Source: JABDFW01 sp035550215
Lineage (GTDB): Bacteria > Bacteroidota > Bacteroidia > Chitinophagales > Chitinophagaceae
Reading direction: 5' to 3'
NCBI GenBank assembly: GCA_035550215.1
Contig: DASZPM010000004.1
Location: 372,001-436,000, forward strand
DNA length: 64,000 nucleotides
The translations under genes and the position numbers were made by a program. Positions within the stretch are counted from its first letter, which is position 1. Every line of letters starts with the position of its first letter. Positions 8,404-17,900 of this stretch are shown here, piece by piece. Below the pieces are notes generated by a model. The model was not told the origin of the DNA. It made no database searches and was given only the letters and a program-made list of their open reading frames with translations.

Positions 8404-10374
8404 TCATTTTACCGGCACAAACAATATTGCATCGGCAGTAGTAATACCGTTGCTGTTTCCGGCTTTTAAGGTAACCGTTGCCTGTTGCCCGGCCGGCAGG
8501 TTATAAGTACCTAATGGTACCCATTCACCGGAGGTTTGTCCCTCAACAGTTATATCAGATGACAATGTTACTTCTTTGGTTTTACTGCCGTCAAAAATTG
8601 TATAAAATGTTTCTGGCGCTGCGTTGCTGACTGAAGGAACATAGGCGTATAAAGCATATGTTCCGGCTTGTTTTATAAACGGTTTAAATAACACGCTGCC
8701 TGTTGCGGATGGCGCTGCCTGTAACCATGAAGGCCCATAACCGCCGCTCGTTTTTCTTAGCCATTGGCCGGTAATTTCAACATGTGCACTATCGTCATTA
8801 TCAGCCAATACGTCGGGTGTGCTGCCATCCATCAGCGGGTTATCTTTTAGCAGGGCCTGCAACTTTGGTATATCAACATTTTGCACGGCAACCCCTTCGT
8901 TAATAGCCTGGCAGGCCGCCGCTGCGCTTGATTCGGCCAGCACCATGAATACCGGCTCCATGCGGATAGAGCCATAAGCAATATGGCTTGCGGACAAGCA
9001 CACCGGTACATACAGGTTTTTACAGTCAGCCGGTTTGGGAATAAGACACCTGTACGAAACAGGGTAAGGCCCAAAACCGCCTATTTGCACGTCACCCTCA
9101 TTTTTAACCATACCATTTACTACAAGGCGTTCGCAGTTATGGGAGTCCATAGTATAGGCAGCCATGCCAACACCATCTGTTACCGTTGCACGGCCCTCGC
9201 AATTCGCCTGTGTCATTACATAGTCGCCAATCATTCTTCTTGCCTCCCTTATGTACATCTGCGGCGTCCAGTGGTTATACTCCACGTATTCGTCTTTTGG
9301 GTATCCCCATTCAAGCATATGGTTACGCAGGTACGCGGGCATCCGTTCGTCGTGGCCAATAAAATATAACAGCCCCTTTGTGTACGATTCATGCGCCGCC
9401 TGTATGCTTTTCCGTTCTGCATAGCTTCCATCCGGGTAGCCGTAGTTCATACCAATCATATCGGTTGAAAATGGCCCGTTATTATTAATATCTGTTTTAT
9501 GGTTTGGCATTAAATCAAGGCTTAAAAAGCTGCCGATGGTTTTGGGGTTATTTCTCGCAATCACCCTGAGCAACAGTTCATATTTTTCAGAATCATAATC
9601 AGCCGGGCGGGTAATATCAATTTTATTGGCAGGGTCGGTAGTAAGGCAGATGCGGAAGTTATAAGTTTGCTCTTTACTGTCGCCCGCGCCCTGTGCAGCC
9701 AGCGTATTGGTGCTTATGCCCCACAGCAACCCACTGGTTGAGTCGCTGGGTATTTTGTAAGGGCTTATACCATCGGGAAACTGGTGTTTGTCCCGTAGTT
9801 GCACACCATCGTATGTTTCGTTATACAGGCTGTTAGCTTCCCTGCCAACAATGTATGGTACGCCGGCTTTGGCTAAAAGGTCACCTTCGTAGCTACAGTC
9901 AATAAACATTTTGGCTGTTATCGTTTTGTTGGTTGTTTTTGAAGGAGCGACTGAATTTTCAACTACTATTTGTTTTATCCAGCCACCCTGTTTTTCAGCG
10001 CTCACAATCCTGTAATTGTACAATACGGGTACATCGCCCTGTTTTATATAATCCTTAAAAACCGCTTCTGCTACGTGCGGTTCAAATATCCACTGTTCAA
10101 ACTTCCCGTAATGTTTTCCTACCCTCCGGTAAAAGTCACGCGCTATACCTGAAATAGCATATTTGTTGCCGATGTCAGTATAACCCAGGCCACCGGTAGT
10201 AAGGCCGCCCAGGCGCCTGCCGGGCTCAACAAGTATCACCTTTTTATGTAATTTGGCTGCTGTGTATGCTGCAATTACGCCCGCTGACGTACCGCCGTAA
10301 ACACACACATCGTACTGGGAGAATGCCGCTTTAAAAATAAGAGAAGTAAAAAAAGCAATGGCTAACCGTTTCAT
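8404..10374 (-). CDS. Secreted FAD-dependent oxidoreductase with golvesin-like C-terminal domain
   Basis: This 656-residue protein has an N-terminal signal peptide (MKRLAIAFFTSLIFKAAFSQ). It continues straight into a dinucleotide-binding fold (VCVYGGTSAGVIAAY, then ILVEPGRRLGGLTTGGLG), as in the FAD_oxidored family (PF12831). Members of this family are exported, flavin-binding enzymes often found with carbohydrate degradation genes. Residues from about 530 to the end form a separate beta-sandwich (HVEITGQWLRKTSGGYGPSW ... ADAILFVPVK) like the golvesin/xanthan-lyase accessory domain, which probably binds a glycan. No polysaccharide locus surrounds it. The substrate is unknown. Confidence 0.85.
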   Translation of the reverse strand: MKRLAIAFFTSLIFKAAFSQYDVCVYGGTSAGVIAAYTAAKLHKKVILVEPGRRLGGLTTGGLGYTDIGNKYAISGIARDFYRRVGKHYGKFEQWIFEPHVAEAVFKDYIKQGDVPVLYNYRIVSAEKQGGWIKQIVVENSVAPSKTTNKTITAKMFIDCSYEGDLLAKAGVPYIVGREANSLYNETYDGVQLRDKHQFPDGISPYKIPSDSTSGLLWGISTNTLAAQGAGDSKEQTYNFRICLTTDPANKIDITRPADYDSEKYELLLRVIARNNPKTIGSFLSLDLMPNHKTDINNNGPFSTDMIGMNYGYPDGSYAERKSIQAAHESYTKGLLYFIGHDERMPAYLRNHMLEWGYPKDEYVEYNHWTPQMYIREARRMIGDYVMTQANCEGRATVTDGVGMAAYTMDSHNCERLVVNGMVKNEGDVQIGGFGPYPVSYRCLIPKPADCKNLYVPVCLSASHIAYGSIRMEPVFMVLAESSAAAACQAINEGVAVQNVDIPKLQALLKDNPLMDGSTPDVLADNDDSAHVEITGQWLRKTSGGYGPSWLQAAPSATGSVLFKPFIKQAGTYALYAYVPSVSNAAPETFYTIFDGSKTKEVTLSSDITVEGQTSGEWVPLGTYNLPAGQQATVTLKAGNSNGITTADAILFVPVK

Positions 10375-10509
10375 GCAGGTAAGTTAACACAAAACATAAA
10401 AAAGCCGGCAGGTTTTTGCACTTTATGTTTTACGGTTGCATTAATGGTTATCAGCGTGCAAACTTTTTATAACCGCACACGTTTAAAAATGAACTACAAA
10501 CAATCATAT

Positions 10510-11322
10510 ATGAGCAGCAAAACAATTTTGATTACCGGCGCAACAGATGGCATTGGAAAATGCGCAGCTATTGATTTAGCCAAACTTAGCGCACAAGCGA
10601 CTGTAATTATTCATGGGCGAAACAAGGATAAGGTTGAAAAGACAATTAAGACGATTAGCGCAGAAAGCGGTAATATCAATATAGAGGGATATGTAGCAGA
10701 TTTTTCTTCCATGAACGATGTCCGCAGGCTTGCCGGGGAAATATCGGCAAAACATGATGCCATCAATATCCTTATCAACAATGCCGGGGCAGGTTTTGCC
10801 GCGCCCCGTACCGGCAAAGACGGTATTGAAACAAGGCTTGCCGTGAATTACCTTGCCCCGTTCCTCCTTACCAACCTGCTGTTGCCGGCCATAAAAAAAG
10901 GCGCGCCCGGGCGTATTGTAAATGTTGCTTCCGCCGGGCAGTCACCTATTAATTTCAACGATATTTTGGCAGAGAGGCATTTTGACGCAGGTGCGGCTTA
11001 TACCCAAAGTAAACTTGCACTCATTATGTTTACTATCGACCTGGCAGAACAGCTTAAAGGCGACAAGATTACAGTAAACAGCCTGCACCCCGGTACCTAT
11101 CTTGATACCAACATGGTAAATGAAGCCGGCATTAAACCCCTTGGTACCGCGCAAAGCGGGGCCGATGCTGAGGTGTACCTGGCCACCGCGCCTGAACTGG
11201 ACAACACCACCGGGAAATACTTTTATGTGAAAAGGGAGGCTTCGGCCAATGCCCAGGCGTACGATGCAACGGCAAGAAAACGCTTAAGGGAAATAAGCCT
11301 GGAGTTGACTGGGTTAGGTTAG
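10510..11322 (+). CDS. Short-chain dehydrogenase/reductase
   Basis: This classical-type SDR has 270 residues from the ATG at 10510. The cofactor motif TGATDGIG is at 9-16, NNAG at 90-93, an active-site serine in VASAGQS near 139, and YTQSK places Tyr164 and Lys168. In-frame ATGs at 10489 and 10444 would add 7 and 22 residues before the nucleotide fold. I chose the inner start because the Rossmann strand begins there, although there is no clear ribosome-binding site. The C-terminal part (GKYFYVKREASANAQAYD) resembles the retinol-dehydrogenase-like SDRs. It stands alone between a minus-strand gene and a decayed gene. The substrate is unknown. Confidence 0.85.
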   Translation: MSSKTILITGATDGIGKCAAIDLAKLSAQATVIIHGRNKDKVEKTIKTISAESGNINIEGYVADFSSMNDVRRLAGEISAKHDAINILINNAGAGFAAPRTGKDGIETRLAVNYLAPFLLTNLLLPAIKKGAPGRIVNVASAGQSPINFNDILAERHFDAGAAYTQSKLALIMFTIDLAEQLKGDKITVNSLHPGTYLDTNMVNEAGIKPLGTAQSGADAEVYLATAPELDNTTGKYFYVKREASANAQAYDATARKRLREISLELTGLG

Positions 11323-11434
11323 TGAGCTTTTGGGAAATACCCGGCTATTTTACGTTCATACTTAATAACATTATTATGACAATGCGTGGTCTTCGGGTGA
11401 GTTCAACAGCCAGTTTTTATTGGAAAAAAATTCC

Positions 11435-11616
11435 ATGAAAAAACTCTTCATGCAGTTTTAGTATTCTTGTTCACACTAAAATCAATATCACAATCTTGGA
11501 CACCTTTGGGCAGTAACGAGCAAACAGCAATGATGGCAGCCAACATACGCAGGTTTGCTGGAGGATATACAGGAATAACTGTGATGAATTTTGAAATCAC
11601 GACTTGTAGCTCATAA
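11435..11616 (+). pseudogene. Frameshifted N-terminal remnant of a secreted protein
   Basis: The ATG at 11435 is followed by six As and soon reaches a stop (MKKLFMQF*). If the A-run had seven bases, the frame would read MKKTLHAVLVFLFTLKSIS, then QSWTPLGSNEQTAMMAANIR, and run to a stop at 11614-11616, about 60 residues. This is a good signal peptide followed by the start of a mature chain of the kind seen on exported Bacteroidota proteins. The rest of the protein is missing and a terminator follows at once. It is most simply a decayed, truncated gene. A sequencing error in the A-run would explain the frameshift but not the shortness. Confidence 0.5.
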
Positions 11617-11646
11617 AGGCCCGCTCAGCGGGCTAGTTTATTTTCA
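11613..11646 (+). terminator. Rho-independent terminator
   Basis: The stem GCCCGC / GCGGGC with loop TCA (11619-11633) is flanked by A-rich sequence before and TAGTTTATTTT after. It lies just past the stop of the decayed gene, suggesting that a complete transcription unit once stood here. Confidence 0.75.
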
Positions 11647-11730
11647 GAAGCGTGATAGCGTTCTCTACTTTTAAAAATGTCGTCATTTAAATGTTGATAG
11701 ATTTAAGCTATATAAATATAAAATTAATTG

Positions 11731-11762
11731 ATTGCAATTATATAGCCGAAGTTATATGTTTG
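11731..11762 (+). promoter_or_regulatory. Promoter for katG
   Basis: ATTG at 11731-11734 and TATGTTTG at 11755-11762, 20 bases apart, fit the Bacteroidota promoter form with one mismatch. The start point would fall near 11769, so the ATG at 11770 could not be used efficiently. This supports translation from 11821. No OxyR- or PerR-like operator was recognised. Confidence 0.55.
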
Positions 11763-11820
11763 CGGTCCTATGCCGCGTGCAGGTACAGGTAATGCCCATT
11801 CAACAGCAAAAAGTAAACAA

Positions 11821-14097
11821 ATGGAAAACAATTCTAACGACATCAGTAAATGCCCCTTTCATAACGGGAGCTTGAAACACAACGTTGGCGGCGGCGGCAC
11901 CAAAAACCGTGACTGGTGGCCCAACCAGTTAAAGCTTAACATACTTCGCCAGCATTCATCACTATCCAACCCAATGGATAAAGATTTTAATTATGCTGAG
12001 GCTTTCAAAAGCCTTGACCTCGATGCGGTAAAAAAAGACCTTCAGGCGCTTATGACCGACTCCCAGGATTGGTGGCCGGCAGATTTCGGTCACTATGGCC
12101 CCCTGTTCATTCGCATGGCGTGGCATAGTGCAGGCACTTATCGTGTAGGTGATGGCCGCGGTGGTGCAGGTGCGGGACAGCAGCGTTTTGCGCCGTTAAA
12201 TAGCTGGCCGGACAATGTGAGCCTTGACAAAGCCCGGAGACTGCTTTGGCCTATTAAGCAAAAATATGGTAACAAAATATCCTGGGCTGACCTGATGATA
12301 CTCACCGGTAATGTTGCGCTTGAATCCATGGGTTTTAAAACGTTTGGTTTTGCGGGCGGGCGACCGGATGTATGGGAACCGGATGAAGATGTGTATTGGG
12401 GAGCAGAAACCACCTGGCTTGGCGGCGACCTGCGTTATGCGCACGGCTCCGAAGGAGTGGAAGAGAATCATGGCGTGCTGGTATCAGACGACGATGCCGA
12501 TGGTGATTTACATAAGCGCAATCTTGAAAAACCGCTTGCCGCTGTTCAAATGGGCCTGATATATGTAAACCCGGAAGGCCCCGATGGCAACCCCGACCCA
12601 ATTGCTGCTGCAAAAGACATTCGCGACACCTTTGGCCGCATGGCAATGAACGACGAAGAAACCGTTGCACTTATAGCGGGTGGCCACAGCTTTGGTAAAA
12701 CACATGGCACAGCTCCTGCAACCAATGTGGGTAAGGAGCCGGAAGCTGCTGCGATAGAATTGCAGGGCTTGGGTTGGGTAAATAGTTTTGGCACAGGTAA
12801 AGGCGCCGATACTATTACCAGTGGATTGGAAGTTACATGGTCAAAAACACCAACACAGTGGAGTAACAATTTCTTTGAAAACCTGTTTGACTTTGAATGG
12901 GAATTAAGCAAAAGCCCTGCTGGCGCGCACCAATGGGTGGCAAAAAATGCGGATGCCATTATTCCTGATGCATTTGATACAGCTAAAAAGCGGGTGCCAA
13001 CCATGCTTACCACCGACCTTGCGTTAAAATTTGACCCTATATATGCAAAAATATCCCGGCGTTTTTATGAAAACCCGGAAGAGTTTGCGGATGCTTTTGC
13101 GCGCGCATGGTTTAAACTGACACATCGCGATATGGGGCCGCGTGCCCGTTATCTTGGACCGGATGTGCCGCAGGAAGAATTATTGTGGCAGGACCCTATA
13201 CCCGCAGTTAACCATATATTGGTTGACGAAAATGATGTAGGCGCTTTAAAAGCTAAGATATTGGAATCAGGATTGAGCGTAGCAGAGTTAGTATCTGCAG
13301 CATGGGCATCCGCCGCTACTTTCCGGGGTTCAGATAAACGCGGTGGCGCCAACGGCGCGCGTATTCGCCTGGCCCCGCAAAAAGACTGGAGAGTAAACAA
13401 CCCGGTACAATTGCAAAAAGTATTGAGCGTATTGAAAGGCATTCAGCAGGCATTTAACAATGGGCACCAGAATGGCAAAAAAGTTTCACTGGCGGATTTG
13501 ATTGTGCTGGCAGGATGCGCCGCCGTTGAAAAAGCAGCTAAAGATGCCGGCCGCAATATAACAGTACCTTTTACAGCGGGACGTATGGATGCTTTACAAG
13601 AACAGACTGACGTAGAGTCAATTGGCTTTCTTGAGCCTGCTGCAGATGGGTTCCGTAATTACCGCAAAACGAGGGTTGCAGTATCTACAGAAGAGTTGCT
13701 GGTAGATAAAGCACAGTTACTAACACTTACCGCGCCCGAATTAACGGTACTGGTTGGCGGTATGCGTGTGCTGAACGCAAATTTTGACGGATCGAAATAC
13801 GGTGTTTTCACACAGCGCCCCGGCCAGCTTACAAACGATTTTTTTGTAAACCTGCTTGATATGAATACTTCATGGAAAGCCATGTCTGAGGACAGGGAAC
13901 TGTTTCTCGGCAGCGACCGTGCTACTGGTCAGCCTAAATGGACGGCTACAAGGGCAGACCTGGTATTTGGTTCAAATTCAGAACTAAGAGCAGTTGCTGA
14001 AGTGTACGCAGAAGCAGGTGGGCAGGATAAATTTGTGCATGATTTTGCAGCAGCGTGGAATAAAGTAATGAACCTCGACCGCTTCGACCTCGCTTAA
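11821..14097 (+). CDS. katG: Catalase-peroxidase
   Basis: This bifunctional haem enzyme removes hydrogen peroxide. The length is 758 residues from the ATG at 11821; an in-frame ATG at 11770 adds 17 atypical residues and overlaps the expected transcription start. The N-terminus MENNSNDISKCPFHNG is the family form. Distal residues Arg98, Trp101 and His102 lie in RMAWHSAGTYR. Tyr248 (GLIYVNPEGP) and Met274 (FGRMAMND) complete the Trp-Tyr-Met crosslink that gives catalase activity. The proximal haem ligand is His289 (GGHSFGKTHG). The second, non-catalytic peroxidase-like half (about 440-758) is present. The gene is monocistronic, with its own promoter and terminator. Confidence 0.97.
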   Translation: MENNSNDISKCPFHNGSLKHNVGGGGTKNRDWWPNQLKLNILRQHSSLSNPMDKDFNYAEAFKSLDLDAVKKDLQALMTDSQDWWPADFGHYGPLFIRMAWHSAGTYRVGDGRGGAGAGQQRFAPLNSWPDNVSLDKARRLLWPIKQKYGNKISWADLMILTGNVALESMGFKTFGFAGGRPDVWEPDEDVYWGAETTWLGGDLRYAHGSEGVEENHGVLVSDDDADGDLHKRNLEKPLAAVQMGLIYVNPEGPDGNPDPIAAAKDIRDTFGRMAMNDEETVALIAGGHSFGKTHGTAPATNVGKEPEAAAIELQGLGWVNSFGTGKGADTITSGLEVTWSKTPTQWSNNFFENLFDFEWELSKSPAGAHQWVAKNADAIIPDAFDTAKKRVPTMLTTDLALKFDPIYAKISRRFYENPEEFADAFARAWFKLTHRDMGPRARYLGPDVPQEELLWQDPIPAVNHILVDENDVGALKAKILESGLSVAELVSAAWASAATFRGSDKRGGANGARIRLAPQKDWRVNNPVQLQKVLSVLKGIQQAFNNGHQNGKKVSLADLIVLAGCAAVEKAAKDAGRNITVPFTAGRMDALQEQTDVESIGFLEPAADGFRNYRKTRVAVSTEELLVDKAQLLTLTAPELTVLVGGMRVLNANFDGSKYGVFTQRPGQLTNDFFVNLLDMNTSWKAMSEDRELFLGSDRATGQPKWTATRADLVFGSNSELRAVAEVYAEAGGQDKFVHDFAAAWNKVMNLDRFDLA

Positions 14098-14118
14098 CCA
14101 GTAATTAAATAAATTTTC

Positions 14119-14150
14119 AAAAGCAGCCGGGGTTACCGGCTGCTTTTTTA
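14119..14150 (+). terminator. Rho-independent terminator of katG
   Basis: A perfect 12-base stem (AAAAGCAGCCGG / CCGGCTGCTTTT) with loop GGTTA and a following T-run, 21 bases after the katG stop. Confidence 0.9.
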
Positions 14151-14288
14151 TTTCACAAGTTTGCTGTTTACAACCTGTCGGCGTGCTTGAAGCTTGTGTG
14201 ATTTTTCACTTATTTTAATAACGGCTATTGTGGTAATTTTAACAGCGGTACTATCTCCAATATTCCCTTCATTACTCAATGTTATATT

Positions 14289-14894
14289 ATGGCCTGCAGA
14301 ATGTGTTTATTTGTTATGGCTGTAGTTACCTGTTGCGGTCTGCATGCGCAGACCCAGTGGTCGCTCGAGAAAGATAAGGATGGAATACAGGTGTATTCAG
14401 CTGATTCAGGCGGATCAAAATTTAAAGCGGTTAAGGTAATATGTTCCCCCAAAGGCAACCTGCAAAAGTTTTTAACCATATTGCTGGATGTTGACGGTCA
14501 TAAAAATTGGGTGTATTCTACAAAAAAATCATACCAGTTAAAAAAAACAAGCAGTGACTCTATATTGTACTATGCCGAGTTAAGCTTTCCGTGGCCGCTT
14601 AGTAACAGGGATGTAGTGATATTGATGACTACCCGCATTGATGCCCCGGGGCATAACGCTGTTATATTTACAGACGGAGAGCCTGATAGCTTGCCAAAAA
14701 AAGACGGCCTGGTACGAGTACCTTTTTTTCACGCGCGGTATGAAGTAACAGAAGTTGCAGACGGGAGGTTGCAAATTGTTTATTATACGCTTGCAAACCC
14801 CGGCGGCGGCTTAGGTCCCGGGTTTACTAATTTGTTTCTCGCCAAAGCACCTTATAATACTTTTAAAAACCTGTGTGCGTTGTTAAGCCGGTAA
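14289..14894 (+). CDS. Secreted START-domain (lipid-binding fold) protein
   Basis: This 201-residue protein has a short signal peptide (residues 1-20, cleavage after GLHA). The mature part has the START/Bet v1-like pattern: WSLEKDKDGIQVYSAD at the start, then FKAVKVI, WVYSTKKSYQLK, YYAELSFPWPLSNRDVVI and a long C-terminal helix (KAPYNTFKNLCALLSR). 'FPWPLSNRD' is a hallmark of this family. These proteins bind hydrophobic ligands, but the bacterial secreted members have no assigned function. It is convergent with the large sensor gene, 15 bases away. Confidence 0.8.
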   Translation: MACRMCLFVMAVVTCCGLHAQTQWSLEKDKDGIQVYSADSGGSKFKAVKVICSPKGNLQKFLTILLDVDGHKNWVYSTKKSYQLKKTSSDSILYYAELSFPWPLSNRDVVILMTTRIDAPGHNAVIFTDGEPDSLPKKDGLVRVPFFHARYEVTEVADGRLQIVYYTLANPGGGLGPGFTNLFLAKAPYNTFKNLCALLSR

Positions 14895-14909
14895 ATGTTT
14901 TTAAATACA

Positions 14910-17900
14910 TTATTTTGTTTTGCCGCTGTTTCTAAAAAAGCCTATTAATAAAGGGAGGGACGTGCCTACCCCGGTAACAAGCGCTGAAAATTTTTGCCAC
15001 GTTTCCTGCCGTGTAAGAAAAATGAAAGAAGCTACTGCAAACAGCAACACCATAAATGGTGTTTTAAAAGCAGCCCAGGCGCTGCTTTTGGGCATTATCT
15101 TATCAATATCCTGTATTTGGCCTGTTGCAGCCGCCTGGAGAATATATGCACGGAAACCTTTACTAAAAAAACGCGTCTCCTGGTCTTTCACTACTAAAAC
15201 ACCCTGTTGCAACAAGTGGTAAACTTCGGTGGTGTTTTTATAGTTGGCAAACCCCGTTTGGGCTAAATTATATAACAGGTATTTTTCGGTGTCTGAACAT
15301 TGTGACCACACAAAGGCATAATATTTTTCATAAGCGCCGGCTTTCAAAACTGTTCGCCGCTCCTGCTCTTGCATCAGCTTTTTATTATAACCCGGTACAT
15401 AGTAAAATATGGCTGATTTAATTTTTTCACGCAGGCTTTGTTTGCCGGAATCCTGGATTACGCCTTCGTTAGCACAATAGGCATCAAAAAATGGCGGGGG
15501 CTGGTTTAGCACCTGGTTATCATTATACCGCCAGACAAATTTTTGCAGAAAAATGTCAAGCGAAATACCGCGTATAAGCTTATATAAACCAATCATTATT
15601 AGTGTTAATAATATAAGTACGGCAAACAGGCGGGGTGGATTCTGTAAGTAAATATAGCGGGCAGGTATTGTTGACGTAACAGTTAATAACGGTACAGTGC
15701 CGTCCTGCCGCAATTGCGTACCCTCGCTTAGCGTATATAAAAATTTTAATTTACCGGAGTCAGCATTTGCCCAATGCCACATACTGTCAGATGAACCTTC
15801 CTGCAGGTTGGAAAGATATTGAGGGTCGTAATAATCAGTGTTGAAATTGTCCGCAACTTCAAAGTAAAACTTTTCAATTGCTGAAGATTTTACCGGTGCA
15901 GGCAGCGGGCCGCGTGATACACTTAGCGTGTCATTATTATAGCTGTACACACCTCTTTTAAATTGCAGCGTGTTATAAATGCCTGTTGGTAAAACGGATG
16001 TATCAATACCGGCCATTTGTTTATCTACAGCGCTTCTCCTGCTGTTAAGGGATGAAGCCATGTATAATTGCTCTTTCTTCACTTCCTGTAAAATTTCCTG
16101 GTTATGTGCATACCATGTAAACAGGCAGGTTGGTATAACTGAAAGGCAAACAATCAGCGTTTTAACCATAAATGTGTACCAAACAAGATATTTTTCCCGC
16201 TTAGCTGAAAGCCTGGGCGTATATAGTTTGCCGTAATAATAAATGCAACAACCAGCCAACAGTATAAATGATTGGAAAATGATTACAACCACTGGCACAG
16301 ATTCGCTGAAATTCGAAATCAACACCCCTGTAATATTTACAAACACCAGTCCTGCCAAGGCGTTGCGCCCTTTATACTTTTTGATGGCTTGTGATGTTTG
16401 GCCGCCCGTATGCAAAAACGCAGCCGAAATTATCAACAGCATGCAGGTAATATTGGGCGGTGTAAATAACAACAGCACCAGGATGCTGTAATTATTTTCT
16501 GGCCGGTAAAAATTAGTCAGGAAAGTAATCAGCAGTATGGCTGCAATATAAGTAAGCAGGAAGACAAAACTTGCAAAATAAAAAGCAGCGCTGTTTTTCC
16601 TGGGTATAATCCAGTGCAGGTAGTCCATAGGGGAGAATACAAAACGCAGCCCAATGGTATTTCGCCAAACTACAATCATCCAGATAACCAGCCAGGAAGC
16701 AAACGATGCCAGGCAGAATAACAGCGAAAATAAAAGGATGCGCATATTAACCGGCAGTATATACCCTTTATCATAATAGGTAACAAGATAATAAGGCAGA
16801 CCTTCCACCGGTGTTATAAAAAGCCCGTTGTCTTTGCCATATAATTTTATGCCGTTTATATACTGAGATTGCCTGCCCACCATAGCGTCTTTTAACGTAA
16901 CAGGGTTTGATACTTCCGCAAGAAAATTCTCATCAGGGTTATGCCCTCTGCCTGAATTAGCTAATACCTTTCCTTTCCCGTCAATAAGGCAAAAGCCATA
17001 GCCGGTAGGTAATACAGGCCGGTTGAAAGAATACATGTTTACAGAAAGAGTAGTGATAAAAGCAGGCGTGCAAACACTGCGCATTCCTATTATTATACGA
17101 TATTCGCCGTTTATCCAGTTTAGTACTGGCTCAAAGGTAAATCTCCCTCCCTTTAAGCCGGGCAGGCTAATGCTTTTGTGGTCATAAAAGTCAATAAAGT
17201 ATTTACGCTGGCTAACATTGGTGTAAATTGGCTGTTGTTTATAAAGCTCTGCCTTGGCTATTTGCATTCCATTGCTGTCAACCCAGGCAACCCTGTCAAA
17301 ATTATAATACAAACTGTCAATATCCCGGTGCTTTTTTAAAGAGGCAATAAGTGAACCGGATATATTAATTCTTATATTTTTTTGTTTCGAGCGGTAAGCC
17401 GCTGCCAGGTCTTTTCTTGCAAGGGTATCTAACTGTTGCAGTTGTGTATAGCATTGGGTAAGTTCTTTCTTAAAGCTGCTGTCAACTTGCCCGGATAGCG
17501 TTTGCAACCGGTCTTTTACACGTATATCTCCATCATTCAATAGAATTACCTGTATAATAATGATGGTAATAAACATGCTGCCGATAAACAACGAAAAGCA
17601 ATAGCCTGTAAAGTCCCATATTTTTACTTTTTCTGCAGGCCCCATCATAAATAATTTTATAAAAGGCAGCGCTATTACCAATAATAAAAGAACAATTACG
17701 AGGGGATAAATAAAACCCGGTTGTATTTCGTGCAGGCTTACGTTATAGGCAGAGGAATTTTTAACACCGCACAGCACAAAGCCATGATTGTTTAAAGTAA
17801 TGGGTATATAAAATAATTTATAGTCGAAATCTCCGTTATGTACATCGGCGATACCCTGGTAAAAGGCCTTATTGCTGCCGGGTAGCAGGCTGTCAATAGC

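Noticed and set aside
12721..12790. Possible loss of the crosslink Met in KatG, from aligning the ELQGLGW segment with EQMGLGW of the mycobacterial enzyme
   Set aside because: Counting back from the proximal His shows that the crosslink Met belongs to the GRMAMND segment, where Met274 is present. The enzyme is complete.
12546..13013. Long antisense frame inside katG (and similar ones inside rpoC, the FAD enzyme and the SulP gene)
   Set aside because: These are frame shadows of strongly coding genes and show no protein-like features of their own.
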